NCBI GenBank assembly: GCA_020796225.1
Contig: CM036775.1
Span: 5,405,393 to 5,469,392, forward strand
Direction: 5' to 3'
Source of the DNA: Arion vulgaris
Taxonomy: Eukaryota; Mollusca; Gastropoda; Stylommatophora; Arionidae
Length of the DNA: 64,000 bases
Shown here: positions 1-9,324 of the stretch, in pieces
How positions within the stretch are numbered: the first letter of the stretch is position 1
Layout: each line of letters starts with the position of its first letter
Program-made: the position numbers and the translations under genes
Notes under the pieces: model-generated
The model's database searches: none
Seen by the model: the letters and a program-made list of their open reading frames with translations, nothing else
Told to the model about the DNA's origin: nothing

Positions 1-1200
1 AGAAGCAATAAAACAAGTTAAATCCAACATAGAAGCAATAAAACAAGTTAAATCCAACATTGAAGCAATAAAACAAGTTAAATCCAACATAGAAGCAATA
101 AAACAAGTTAAATCCAACATGGAAGCAATAAAACAAGTTAAATCCAACATAGAAGCAATAAAACAAGTTAAATCCAACATAGAAGCAATAAAACAAGTTA
201 AATCCAACATGGAAGCAATAAAACAAGTTAAATCCAACATGGAAGCAATACAACAAGTTAAATCCAACATAGAAGCAATAAAACAAGTTAAATCCAACAT
301 GGAAGCAATAAAACAAGTTAAATCCAACATAGAAGCAATAAAACAAGTTAAATCCAACATAGAAGCAATAAAACAAGTTAAATCCAACATAGAAAGAATA
401 AAACAAGTTAAATCCAACATAGAAGCAATAAAACAAGTTAAATCCAACATAGAAGCAATAAAACAAGTTAAATCCAACATGGAAGCAATACAACAAGTTA
501 AATCCAACATAGAAGCAATAAAACAAGTTAAATCCAACATGGAAGCAATACAACAAGTTAAATCCAACATAGAAGCAATAAAACAAGTTAAATCCAACAT
601 AGAAGCAATAAAACAAGTTAAATCCAACATAGAAGCAATAAAACAAGTTAAATCCAACATAGAAGCAATAAAACAAGTTAAATCCAACATGGAAGCAATA
701 CAACAAGTTAAATCCAACATGGAAGCAATACAACAAGTTAAATCCAACATAGAAGCAATAAAACAAGTTAAATCCAACATAGAAGCAATAAAACAAGTTA
801 AATCCAACATAGAAGCAATAAAACAAGTTAAATCCAACATAGAAGCAATAAAACAAGTTAAATCCAACATGGAAGCAATAAAACAAGTTAAATCCAACAT
901 AGAAGCAATAAAACAAGTTAAATCCAACATGGAAGCAATAAAACAAGTTAAATCCAACATGGAAGCAATAAAACAAGTTAAATCCAACATAGAAGCAATA
1001 AAACAAGTTAAATCCAACATGGAAGCAATAAAACAAGTTAAATCCAACATAGAAGCAATAAAACAAGTTAAATCCAACATAGAAGCAATAAAACAAGTTA
1101 AATCCAACATGGAAGCAATACAACAAGTTAAATCCAACATAGAAGCAATAAAACAAGTTAAATCCAACATAGAAGCAATAAAACAAGTTAAATCCAACAT
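1..1200. repeat. 30-bp minisatellite, 40 tandem copies
   Basis: Forty 30-bp units fill the left edge with no indel and probably continue beyond it. Variation is confined to two main sites: unit base 1 (a or g, once t) and base 11 (a or c). Unit 14 has one further change. The base-11 c occurs only in units that carry g at base 1 (units 9, 17, 19, 24, 25, 38). Because 30 is a multiple of three and the unit lacks stops in several frames, long spurious reading frames arise (EAIKQVKSNI per unit on the plus strand). The array ends abruptly at 1,200 against a LINE-A 3' end. Confidence 0.98.
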
Positions 1201-2270
1201 CGTTCGTGTGTTGCAGGGGTTTACAAAGGAAGCAAAGAATGATGCTCGTCCATCACGGGTGATGATGACCACACAATTTTCGTCCAATGGAATGTAGTTG
1301 CGCTATGTTTGTCTGTGTGTGCGTAGATGACTAGTGAGCCCGATACGGGCTTGAAATGTTCGTGTACAGTGTGGGCAAGGTATACTTGCACTTGTGGGAA
1401 GTTTTACTGCCTTTCTGTTTTGACGTTTTTGCTCCATCCGTGCTGTTCTATCTGCCTCGCAGGCCGAGGAACCGTGTCGAAAAAGTGTGCGCAAGGCTGA
1501 TCTGTCTTGAGCAACATTCTCCCAGTTGTCGACATCTATGCCAAAAGGATTTCATCGAGTTCTTGAGTGTGTCTTTGAATCGTTTTTCTGACCACCCTGT
1601 GAGCGTTTACCGCTATGCAGCTCATCATACAAGAGTCGTTTGGGTATTCTGCAATCTGGCATTCGAGCCACATGTCCTGCCCATCTTGTCTGGACTGCAT
1701 CAAGATTGTGTAGATGCTGGGGAGAGCAGCTCTTTTGAGGACCTCTGTATCTAGGATCATATCCTGCCATTTGATGTTCATTATTTTCCTAAGGCAGACT
1801 GTGTGAAAGTGGTTTAGCTTCCTTGCGTGTCTCTGATATACAGTCCAAGTTTCGCATGCGTGAAGAAGGACTGGGAGCACGACAGCTCGATATACCTTCA
1901 TTTTTGTGACTTGGTTAATACCACATCTGTGCCAGACGTTTCTATGTAGTCTTCCAAAGGTGCTGCTAGCTTTAGAGATTCTGGTATTTATTTCATCATC
2001 TATGGTGACATTTTTGGACAGTGTGCTTCCAAGATAAGTAAATCTGTCCACTACTTTCAGTTTCCTGCCGCTTGTTGTAATATTTGGTTCGGTATATACT
2101 TTTCCAGGAGCTGGTTGGTACATGACTTCAGATTTCTCGGTATTGATAGTAAGACCAAAGTTGGAGCAGGCTTGTGAGAATCTGTTCATGCTAGTTTGGA
2201 GATCTTCCTCAGTGTTGGCAGTGAGAGGACAGTCATCAGCAAAAATAAGAGATCTCTGATGGTATCAGGC
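1201..2270 (-). mobile_element. LINE-A, 3' half of RT ORF, degraded
   Basis: Read on the minus strand, this holds the RT catalytic FADD box (near 2,230), a FTYLGSTLS block, the ETWT...RHARKLNHFH segment and a terminal zinc finger CPHCTRTF...HLRTH (near 1,320). These are typical of the C-terminal end of mollusc-type non-LTR retrotransposon proteins. A frameshift near the FADD box and others downstream break the frame. The final 330 bp match 59,255-59,590 closely, in the same orientation. Confidence 0.9.
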
Positions 2271-2365
2271 TTTACCTTTGTTTTTGCATGAAGTCTCCTT
2301 GGGTTGAAAAGTTTTCCACCTGTACTATACATGATTTCGACACCTCCATCTCTAAATGCATCATA

Positions 2366-2600
2366 AGCAAAGAATAGTAACACTGCGACCTACAAGGCAT
2401 GTCGTAAGAGGCGACAGAGGTAGAGGCCTGGGGAAGCTACCTACTAAATAAAAAGCGTCAGAGAAATCGGATGTGCTGGCCTACTTGTAGTTGCATATGT
2501 AGCACAACGTACAATCGATCTTAGGCTCAGATCACACACAAATCACAAAGAGTGGTTTAACAAATAATCGACATGGAGGGTTAGAAGAAGAAGAAATAAT
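2366..2600 (+). mobile_element. SINE-G copy
   Basis: Matches the family consensus assembled from 49,450-49,705, 60,325-60,580 and 35,800-36,285. It begins near GCAAAGAATAGTA and ends in a GAAGAAGAAG tail. Confidence 0.8.
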
Positions 2601-2679
2601 AGTTTTATATTTATGGGGTCTGTCACCCTGCTTATTGTCTCCTGAAAATCAAAATTGTTAGACCGACCCGCCATTAACC

Positions 2680-2870
2680 GATTTGTTAGTTCATATCCTT
2701 TGAGGGGCCTACCAAACCAATGTACAAGGTATACACGTTCTTGACAAAGATCAAACATATCACAAAGAGTGATTAAAATTGGTCGGAAAATAACGAACGC
2801 AAAGAAGAAGTCCATATCCAAATTAAAGAAAAAAGAAGATGATCGGCACACGATGGGTCATGTATGCAAT
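2680..2870 (+). mobile_element. SINE-H 3' part plus SINE-F scrap
   Basis: 2,690-2,810 matches the 3' half of SINE-H (compare 34,470-34,600 and the minus copy 20,505-20,770). 2,839-2,875 resembles the SINE-F segment around ACACGATGGGT. Both are fragments. Confidence 0.6.
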
Positions 2871-2909
2871 ATCACACTTGTGGTTTTATTTCGTTTTTTC
2901 ACTTCTATC

Positions 2910-3085
2910 ATGGCCGAATGGATTAGAGCGCGGCTTCCATACGGGAGATCCAGGTTTAATCCGCAAGGCCATGAAGTTGTTTTTTTCGGTCGAGGGCATA
3001 CAGAAAACATCCTAACCTAAACAGTTTTGTAACGACTGCACTAGCCATGCAACTATTAAATTCCACAGCCTAATGTCCCTCCTAT
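2910..3085 (+). mobile_element. SINE-E, tRNA-derived
   Basis: The tRNA-like head GCCGAATGGATTAGAG is followed by a B-box-like CAGGTTTAATCC. The body matches 49,708-49,895 in order, including the shared ACTGCACTAGC and AAATTCCACAG blocks. Confidence 0.7.
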
Positions 3086-3087
3086 CT

Positions 3088-3573
3088 TAGTTTAGTTAGT
3101 TAGTTTGTTCCTTTCGTGCCAAAGGCGGCACATAGGGCAGAGGTTTTAGATCTCCATGTGATGCGGTTCGTTGCTAGCAGTTGGAGATCTTGTATGGTTT
3201 TACATCCCAATAGTTTACATTCCTGTAGAATTGTTCTTCGAAGAGTGGTCTTAGGTCTTCCACGTTTTCTTTTCCCAACTGGTGACCACATAAGGACTTG
3301 TCGATTTAGTCTCTTTTCGTCTGATCTAAGAACATGACCTAAATATTTCCACCTTCGTTTCCTTATAATATTTGATACGGGTTGTTGGTGTGTTCTATCT
3401 CTCACTGTGTTGTTCGAAATGAAATCACTCCATTTTACTTTTAATAATTTTCAGAGTCATTTATTCTCAAAGCTGTCCAGTTTCTTATCAATTTTCTTTG
3501 TTGATTTCCAACTTTCACAACCGTAGGTCAGTACAGGAATCACACATGACCTAAATAATTTAAACTTTGTACC
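3088..3573 (-). mobile_element. LINE-F 3' end
   Basis: Minus-strand translation gives [18 protein letters not shown], then [18 protein letters not shown] and [15 protein letters not shown], nearly identical to the longer copy at 53,348-54,446. The 3' terminus is a short (AACT)n-like tail, seen here as TTAGTTAGTTAG. Confidence 0.9.
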
Positions 3574-4207
3574 GTCTAAAAAGCGGTAGTACAGACAGTA
3601 ACATCAGTTTTTGGTTTAAAAAAAATCAGTTATCAGTTATATGAGGATTATCATGATAGCACTCCGGACACGCCCACATGTGCACCGAGCTCCGCTTCAA
3701 CAAATCCAACGGCCCAACACGTCAGTTTTATGTTGATTAATTCTGTTTTTTCTCTGGTACCCATTAAAAAAAATCGTGGCAGGACGTAGCCATAAACAAC
3801 AGTAAACGAGTCGACGATTTTTGTAGTCACCACTTATACGTTCAGTAGTGGTATCCATTAAACTTGACCGAAAAAAATTCCATCCTAAATGCGGAATAAA
3901 CCAAAACTACCATTCTAAGAATGAATTACACTAGTAACTACGCCACTACAGCTCTCCGAAAACAGCATCGTCAGCTACTAACTGCCACTACAGTCTCCAT
4001 CGTTACAACAATTACTACTACAGTGACATGTGGACAACATGGCTGAACAGCCACTTCATTAGTGATGATTGTTGCAGATAACGGCCAAAAACACGCCGGA
4101 TTGACAACAATCGATTGAAAGTCTCTATTCATTAGCAACAGATTTGCAACTTTATTAGTGACCAATCTGAAATAATGTAGTTTTCAGTCAATTAGATCAC
4201 CCACAAT
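3574..4207. other. Unassigned stretch with LINE-G scrap
   Basis: No gene is recognisable. About 3,640-3,720 resembles the minus-strand 3' end of LINE-G (the segment after the cysteine-rich HLWTCPEC motif). The rest is AT-rich with no convincing coding signal. Confidence 0.4.
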
Positions 4208-4373
4208 CAGTGGCGGCTCGTGGTCATTTTCCTTGGTGGGGTCAGACATAAATTTTCGGAAAAATCACGGTTTCTGGAGTATTTACTATTATTTGTCTAT
4301 TCCGGAAAGTTATTCCCCCTTTCGATTTTGGTGGGGTCTGGTCCCACTGGCCCTTAATGACGAGCCGCCCCTG
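4208..4373 (+). mobile_element. MITE-1 copy 1 (hAT-like)
   Basis: 166 bp, starting CAGTGGCGGCTCGT and ending with the inverted GAGCCGCC...CTG. The flanks CCCACAAT and CCCACACT form an 8-bp TSD with one mismatch. An 8-bp TSD and CAG-starting termini are typical of the hAT superfamily; there is no coding capacity. Confidence 0.9.
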
Positions 4374-4399
4374 CCCACACTGATTGTGGAGAGTTGCAT

Positions 4400-4760
4400 T
4401 AGTGTAGTTGTTAGTGAACTCGCTTCTTAAGAGAGTGTTCCGGGTTCAATTCTACAGTGGACGTGGAGTTTTTCCGACATTAACGGATCTCAGATCGACC
4501 CAGCTGTAGACTGCTCCGAATATGATACACTGAGGCAAACTCACTGACCTAACGAAACAACACTCAACAAAAAACTACACGGACCTCTGTGTGAGCTATA
4601 AAAAACAGTGAAGTTTATACAAGAGAGAACATTAAATATATAGACAAATTTCAAGCGAACGAAAGGAAGGAAGGACCCAGCTGTAATTGGGTACCAGGAA
4701 AAGAAGTGGGAAGTAAAGGCAGCTGGCGTGATGTTAACCATATCACCCATCGTCTTCTCC
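4400..4760 (+). mobile_element. SINE-F split by a LINE tail
   Basis: The tRNA-like head GTTAGTGAACTCGCTTC and the GGGTTCAAT B-box match 16,150-16,425 and the minus copy at 37,115-37,390. The element is interrupted at 4,509-4,673 and then resumes at GGGTACCAG. Confidence 0.8.
4509..4673 (+). mobile_element. 5'-truncated RNase-H LINE tail
   Basis: 165 bp bounded by a perfect 12-bp TSD, GACCCAGCTGTA (4,497-4,508 and 4,674-4,685). Its content matches 63,330-63,515 and encodes the terminal part of a LINE ORF (a YDTLRQTHWP-like block, then LHRPLRELQKTVKFI). It is a severely 5'-truncated retrotransposition product. Confidence 0.9.
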
Positions 4761-5035
4761 TTCTTCTTCTTCTTCTTGCGTTCGTTCTTGTCCAACGCAA
4801 CCAATTTCTAATTTTTCACTCCTTTCGTGATATGTTTATTTTACAAAAAGGGAAACCCGTGATACCCCCGTTGCACATTAGGTTTAGTATTACTCTAATA
4901 GGCTTTGAACGACTTCTATACAGTTTAGGACCACATCTTTCCATTTTCTCCAAAGCCTCCTTAGCTCGCCTCTCTGCTACTAACTGCGTGCCAGGTAACA
5001 GTGGTTCTATTCTTTGCCTCCAGCAATTAGGTCCC
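4752..5035 (-). mobile_element. SINE-H copy, degraded
   Basis: Minus orientation: the tail (CTTCTTCTTCTT, GCGTTCGTTCTT) is on the left and the head region (GCCAGGTAACAGTGG...) on the right, as in 20,505-20,770. The middle has diverged. Confidence 0.6.
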
Positions 5036-5219
5036 CGTATACTGCGCTCAGGCGTGTCACTTTCGCCGTGTTAGCCGACTCAGTCAATGAGAATCGCGGT
5101 CTAATGACCGTATTGCTCTATATGGCGATTGAGACGACAGGTATGGCAGTATTACATGGCTGTCTCCTAGGCCTCACATTAGGTCTTTGTCTCAGGAGAC
5201 AATAGGTCTTGCGTCACGT

Positions 5220-5570
5220 AGTATGTTCTGCGCTGAATCACAACGTTTCGTCTGGCTGTAATGGCCTATTCTGGAGTGGCAATCCATGCCACAGTTGCTG
5301 CAGGTAAAACTGGAGACTAGAGGCGATACATGGGATGTTCTCTCTGCTCTCTGTGCTCTCTTTTGCCTCCACATGTGATGTTGCTTTTCTTCTTTTCTTT
5401 TTGAGCCGCCCCTCACCGCCGCTCGCCATGCTTGCCTGTCTTTGGCCAGCCGCTCCCAGTGTTCTTTGTCTATGCCGCATGAAGTTAGATCACGCTTGCA
5501 GGTGTCAATGAAACGTAATAATGGGCGCCCATGCTGTCTAGCACCAGATGGGAGTTGACCATATAGAATA
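5220..5570 (-). mobile_element. LINE-Q 3' end with zinc finger
   Basis: The minus strand encodes GRPLLRFIDTCKRDL, then a WERLAKDRQAWRAAV block and a terminal CSNCGMDCHSRIGHYSQ zinc-finger-like segment. This is the standard C-terminus of zinc-finger-tailed LINE ORF2 proteins. Only the end is present. Confidence 0.8.
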
Positions 5571-5639
5571 TTAGATAAGTAGTGAAACACAAGAAAAGAC
5601 AGAATCACCAACATCAGCATAAGAAAGAAAGTTGGCACA

Positions 5640-5905
5640 AAACCGTGCTTGAATTACATAGATAAACAAAGAATGAAGTGGTTTGGCCACTTAATAAGAA
5701 TGCATCCAAACTCCACAGTATACAGAGTCTTCTACAACAGAACATCGGGAAAGAAGGCAAGAGGAAGACCACGGAAAAGATGGTTAGATGGCGTAGCAGA
5801 ATCCTGTGAAAGAGCAAAGATAACAATCACACAAGCCACCAGAACAGCGCAAGACAAAAATAGAAAACCACGACACTGGGCAACAACCCGGTAGCAGTGT
5901 GACGA
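5640..5905 (+). mobile_element. LINE-P 3' end
   Basis: Encodes [19 protein letters not shown], then GKKARGRPRKRWLDGVAE and KPRHWATTR before a stop. The last bases (ACACTGGGCAACAACC) occur once here but are tandemly expanded in the copy at 57,625-57,970. Confidence 0.85.
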
Positions 5906-6019
5906 GAAAAGAAGAAGTGAAACATTAATCCACGTTGTATAAAATATTCACTGGTTCTTTGAGAGACCGACCACGGACAAATGATTTTAGCTTCAATGAG
6001 CGATGCTAATAGTTTCAGT

Positions 6020-6870
6020 TCAGATTTCAGGTTTCAGTTCGGAATATCTTCATTGCACTCCGGACATGTCCATAGGTGCTCCGATCTCCTTCGCAATATC
6101 TCCATCAGCGTCCAGCGACTGACCGTACCAGTTCTATTTTGATTGATGAGCCGACTCGTATACCTGTTGTACAGTTCTTTTCTTGCCACACCAATCTTCA
6201 AACCCAGTTCTCGCAATCTAGTAGTTGACGTGGATTGGTTTAGATGAAGGTCTTCTCTGCGGCCACGCTCTATGAGGGCGTTCACGATGTCAGCTCTGTC
6301 CATTGGCTGGCCGTCTGATATAGCGGCATAGCTAGCCAGCCTGTCTGCTATCTCATTGCCAACGACACCCATGTGCCCCGGAACAAAGACAAGTGTAATT
6401 CTGCAAATTGTTGACGCCTGCAGTGATTCAGTCCATTGCCTGGGGGACTGCCTAGAGTAGTTAATAGTAGCTCGTCCTGCTAGCTGTGAGCCTCATAGCT
6501 CGGGTTCGAACCTACTGTCCGGCATTTGTTCGAGTCCCTGGTCTTACTCAGGACGATAACGTGAGTACCTCTGAAGTCGGAGAAAATCTGCCTGTATGGC
6601 GAGGGAATACTAATTACGAGTACATTGAGCACACGGCTGCCAGTGTAAAGTAATTTACAATGTGCACGCTGCTGCCATTGTAAGAAATTGAAAACGGATT
6701 TTCACGCAAAAATCAGTTTCAGAGATGAAACTTCGTTGAGTTGAAAGCGGACAAAGAAAAAAAAAAAAAAAACACCGGCCTCCACCTTTCGGATCATACT
6801 CAACATACTCATCATTTCGGATCATACTCAACATACTCATCATTTCGGATCATATAGTTTCAGTTAAGTG
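6020..6870 (-). mobile_element. LINE-G RNase-H end, split by SINE-A
   Basis: The minus strand encodes GVVGNEIADRLASYA (the last Asp motif of RNase H), the RADIVNALIERGRREDLH segment and a terminal HLWTCPECNEDIPN. It is collinear with the plus-strand copy at 45,215-46,080. Upstream, 6,773-6,870 holds the SMIRKVEAG-equivalent region with a local 30-bp duplication. Confidence 0.88.
6442..6772 (+). mobile_element. SINE-A, tRNA-derived, poly(A) tail
   Basis: The head GGGGACTGCCTAGAGTAG and B-box GGTTCGAACCT are followed by a conserved body and an 18-A tail. It is inserted inside LINE-G, as shown by collinearity of the flanks with 45,650-45,710. A TSD is not clear here, whereas the other two copies have perfect ones. 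Confidence 0.9.
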
Positions 6871-6963
6871 TAGGAACGTTATGCTATATATTAACCAATA
6901 TGCTATATATGTATTGAGAGTCTCTGTGACGTAGAGGATAGGCGATAGCCTCTCTTTCTAAAG

Positions 6964-7180
6964 GTAGGATCAACAAATAAATGGTAAGGACGCTCGTATT
7001 GCTAGGCTAGGCGATTGGTGTCGTAAGAAATGAGGGTAAGTGGTTCGAATTCTGTGTTTGTCTATTTATTTTTTCGGAAGCTCTTAATACCTGTACACTG
7101 TTTATTTGTTGATCATATTCGTTGCTTCCGCTGCTTCCTCTGCGGGTTCTTGCAAAAAAAAAACTCCTCCTTGTTCTCAT
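6964..7180 (+). mobile_element. SINE-J inside SINE-C
   Basis: 217 bp flanked by a perfect 9-bp TSD TTTCTAAAG (6,955-6,963 and 7,181-7,189). It contains a tRNA-like stretch with B-box GGTTCGAATTC. The same core recurs at 52,398-52,490. Confidence 0.85.
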
Positions 7181-7250
7181 TTTCTAAAGTTACTCGGTTA
7201 CCTCTTTCTTGGAGCCCTTGAAATATTTTTCCAGATATCACTGATCTGAT

Positions 7251-7413
7251 CAGGGGCGGCTGGTCATTAAGGGCCAGTGGGGCCCGGCCTACTCAACATT
7301 TTCCCGGTATACAAATAATTGTAAATACTAAATTATGACCTAACCCAAAAACCATGGTTTATCCGATAATTTTTGCTGGCCCCACCAACATAAATGACCA
7401 CGGGCCGCCTCTG
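7251..7413 (-). mobile_element. MITE-1 copy 2 (hAT-like)
   Basis: 163 bp in reverse orientation relative to copy 1, with a perfect 8-bp TSD GATCTGAT on both sides. It is inserted in SINE-C. Confidence 0.95.
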
Positions 7414-7505
7414 GATCTGATTGTAGGTGAAACCAAGTTCCTAGTCCTATCGGATACGGACGATAAAACGTAGGTCCTGTTGTTCAAGTTGAACATGTTA
7501 CAGAA

Positions 7506-7656
7506 TGCATAAGCGTTTGACTATCGACTCTGACACAAGAGGGTTGTGGATTCAAGTCTGCAGTCAACGTTCTACACGTTACGAAAAAATGTGACCTCCT
7601 TACCTCCTGCACACTAGGGTCTAGAAATGGGAAGTGAAGTGACTTTATTCATACTA
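7506..7656. other. Unassigned, tRNA-like scrap
   Basis: A GGATTCAAGTC B-box-like stretch near 7,550 hints at another SINE fragment. Nothing else was recognised before the MITE at 7,657. Confidence 0.3.
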
Positions 7657-7912
7657 CAGGGTGTTCAACTTAAAAGCAGCCCCAGTGATAAATAGAAATT
7701 TGCCAGGTACGCATTGCATCTCGTCTATTTACTATTTAAACCGGTTCTGACTAGCTTGTTCTACGTCACTTGTTCATCGCCCCTTCCCGCACTACAATTA
7801 CACACCATCACACAACCTTGACCTATACTACATCATAACTGAACCTTCTCATTTCCATACATATATGCCAGATTAGCTCCATTCACAGTCTGCTTTTAAG
7901 TTGAACACCCTG
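7657..7912. mobile_element. Mariner/Tc1-like MITE
   Basis: 256 bp with perfect 23-bp terminal inverted repeats beginning CAGGGTGTTCAACTTAAAAG, flanked by TA on both sides (7,655-7,656 and 7,913-7,914). A TA TSD with CAGGG-type termini fits Tc1/mariner. The interior is non-coding. Confidence 0.92.
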
Positions 7913-7914
7913 TA

Positions 7915-8780
7915 TAATGTCCAAGGAAGAAATGCAGACTTACATGGACACGTTCTCAATGGCTTGTGATATGTTTGGCCCTACCATTAACGCCAAGAAA
8001 ACAGAGGTCATGTTCCAGCCCGCCACTAGAGAACAGTACTACGATCCAGTCATCAACATTAAACACCAGCGTTTCCTGCCAGCGGACAACTTTGTCTATC
8101 TTGGCAGCATCCTATCCAGATTGGCAAACATAGATTCTGAGGTCAACAATAGGATATCCAAAGCCAGTGCTGCGTTCGGAAGGTTACGTGTCACTGTGTG
8201 GAAGCGGAAGGGGATAAGCATAGTCACAAAGCTGAAAGTTTACCAGGCCATAGTGCTAACAACGCTGCTGTACGCAAGCGAGACATGAACAATGTATAGC
8301 AGACACGCAAGTAAACTAAACCACTTCCACACAAGCTGTCTACGCAGAATACTAAAAATAAACTGGCATGACAAAGTTCCAGATAGCGAAGTCCTCACAA
8401 GAGCAAAGATCCCAAACGTCAGCACCCTGTTGCATAAGGCCCAAGTGAGATGGGCCGGTCACGTTGCTCGGATGTCTGATAAACGCATCCCAAAACAGTT
8501 GATGTATGACGAGCTTGAAGGGGGCAGACGTTTAGCTGGTGGACAAAAACAACGCTTTAAAGCCCCTCTTTAAAGTGTCTCTGAAATGCTTCGATATAGA
8601 CACCACTGCTAGGGAATCCCTTGCGCAAGATCGCCAAATGTGGCGCTGTAACAACACAAGAGGAACCCGCATGGCTGAAAATCATCGTGTTGTTGAGGCA
8701 CAGAGAAAACGAGCTGCGCGAAAAGACGAACACACAACCACATGTCTAGCCTTGATCATGTATGCCCCACCTATGGTAGG
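7915..8780 (+). mobile_element. LINE-A RT C-terminal half
   Basis: Plus-strand translation shows the TINAKKTEVMFQPATREQYY block, FVYLGSILS, RISKASAAFGRL and RRILKINWHDKVPDSEVL, then [18 protein letters not shown]. One in-frame TGA splits the protein near 8,286 and there is a frame change near 8,545. It abuts the mariner-like MITE on the left. Confidence 0.9.
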
Positions 8781-9100
8781 GGATTGTGTTCTAGGATTGG
8801 ACTCTATAGTCACCTCCACACACCAGAGAGGTGCAGAAGCACACGTCTAATGCCGTTGTCATCATTGCTTGCGATGGACGGCTATTAGGGATTGTGTTCT
8901 AGGATTGGACTCTACAGTCACCTCCACACACCAGAAAGGTGCAGAAGCACACGTCTGATGCCGTTGTCATCATTGCTTGCGATGGACGGCTAATAGGGAT
9001 TGTGTTCTAGGATTGGACTCTACAGTCACCTCCACACACCAGAGAGAAGCAGAAGCACACGTCTGATGCCGTTGTGATCATCGCTTGCGATGGAAGGCTA
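8781..9100. repeat. About 108-bp tandem repeat, three copies
   Basis: Starts of GGATTGTGTTCTAGGATTGG lie near 8,781, 8,889 and 8,997. The unit is the 3' end of LINE-A, present once in the minus copy at about 37,690-37,810, so the array arose by local expansion of the LINE tail. Confidence 0.9.
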
Positions 9101-9189
9101 TATAAAAAATATCTAAGGCCTGAAAAGGCTATATAAAATTGTGTTTATTTATTTATTTCTAACCACGTTTCTGTGTTTGCTTCTCGTAG

Positions 9190-9324
9190 TCTCAAGTCTG
9201 CCATGGTGGCTGTCGCCAGCATCATCATGTTTGGTATCTTCTACCATATACCATACTACAAAGCCTACCAGATTTATGATCGCTGGGAAAACAAAACACA
9301 AAGATTGAATAAAGTTTTTGACAA
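9190..9324 (+). CDS. GPCR exon: TM4 and start of ECL2
   Basis: Acceptor CTTCTCGTAG precedes and donor GTAAGA follows. It encodes LKSAMVAVASIIMFGIFYHI and the hydrophilic segment ending VFDK. The final AA joins the A opening the next exon to make Lys. Confidence 0.78.

Larger units (their letters stand above)
6918..7505 (+). mobile_element. SINE-C host of two nested insertions
   Basis: The tRNA-like head (GTCTCTGTGACGTAGAGG) starts here. It is broken at 6,963 by a 217-bp SINE-J insertion, resumes at 7,190 and is broken again by MITE-1 copy 2. The 3' part (GTTCCTAGTCCTATCGG...) ends near 7,505. The order matches the intact copy at 32,130-32,430. Confidence 0.85.

Noticed and set aside
1..1200. 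CRISPR or telomere-like array
   Set aside because: 30-bp units are directly adjacent with no spacers, and the unit is not a telomeric motif.
119..1297. 392-codon reading frame of EAIKQVKSNI repeats as a protein gene
   Set aside because: It is a by-product of a 30-bp unit without stops. At least two minus-strand frames are equally open, there is no promoter or unique N-terminus, and the frame runs into a LINE tail.
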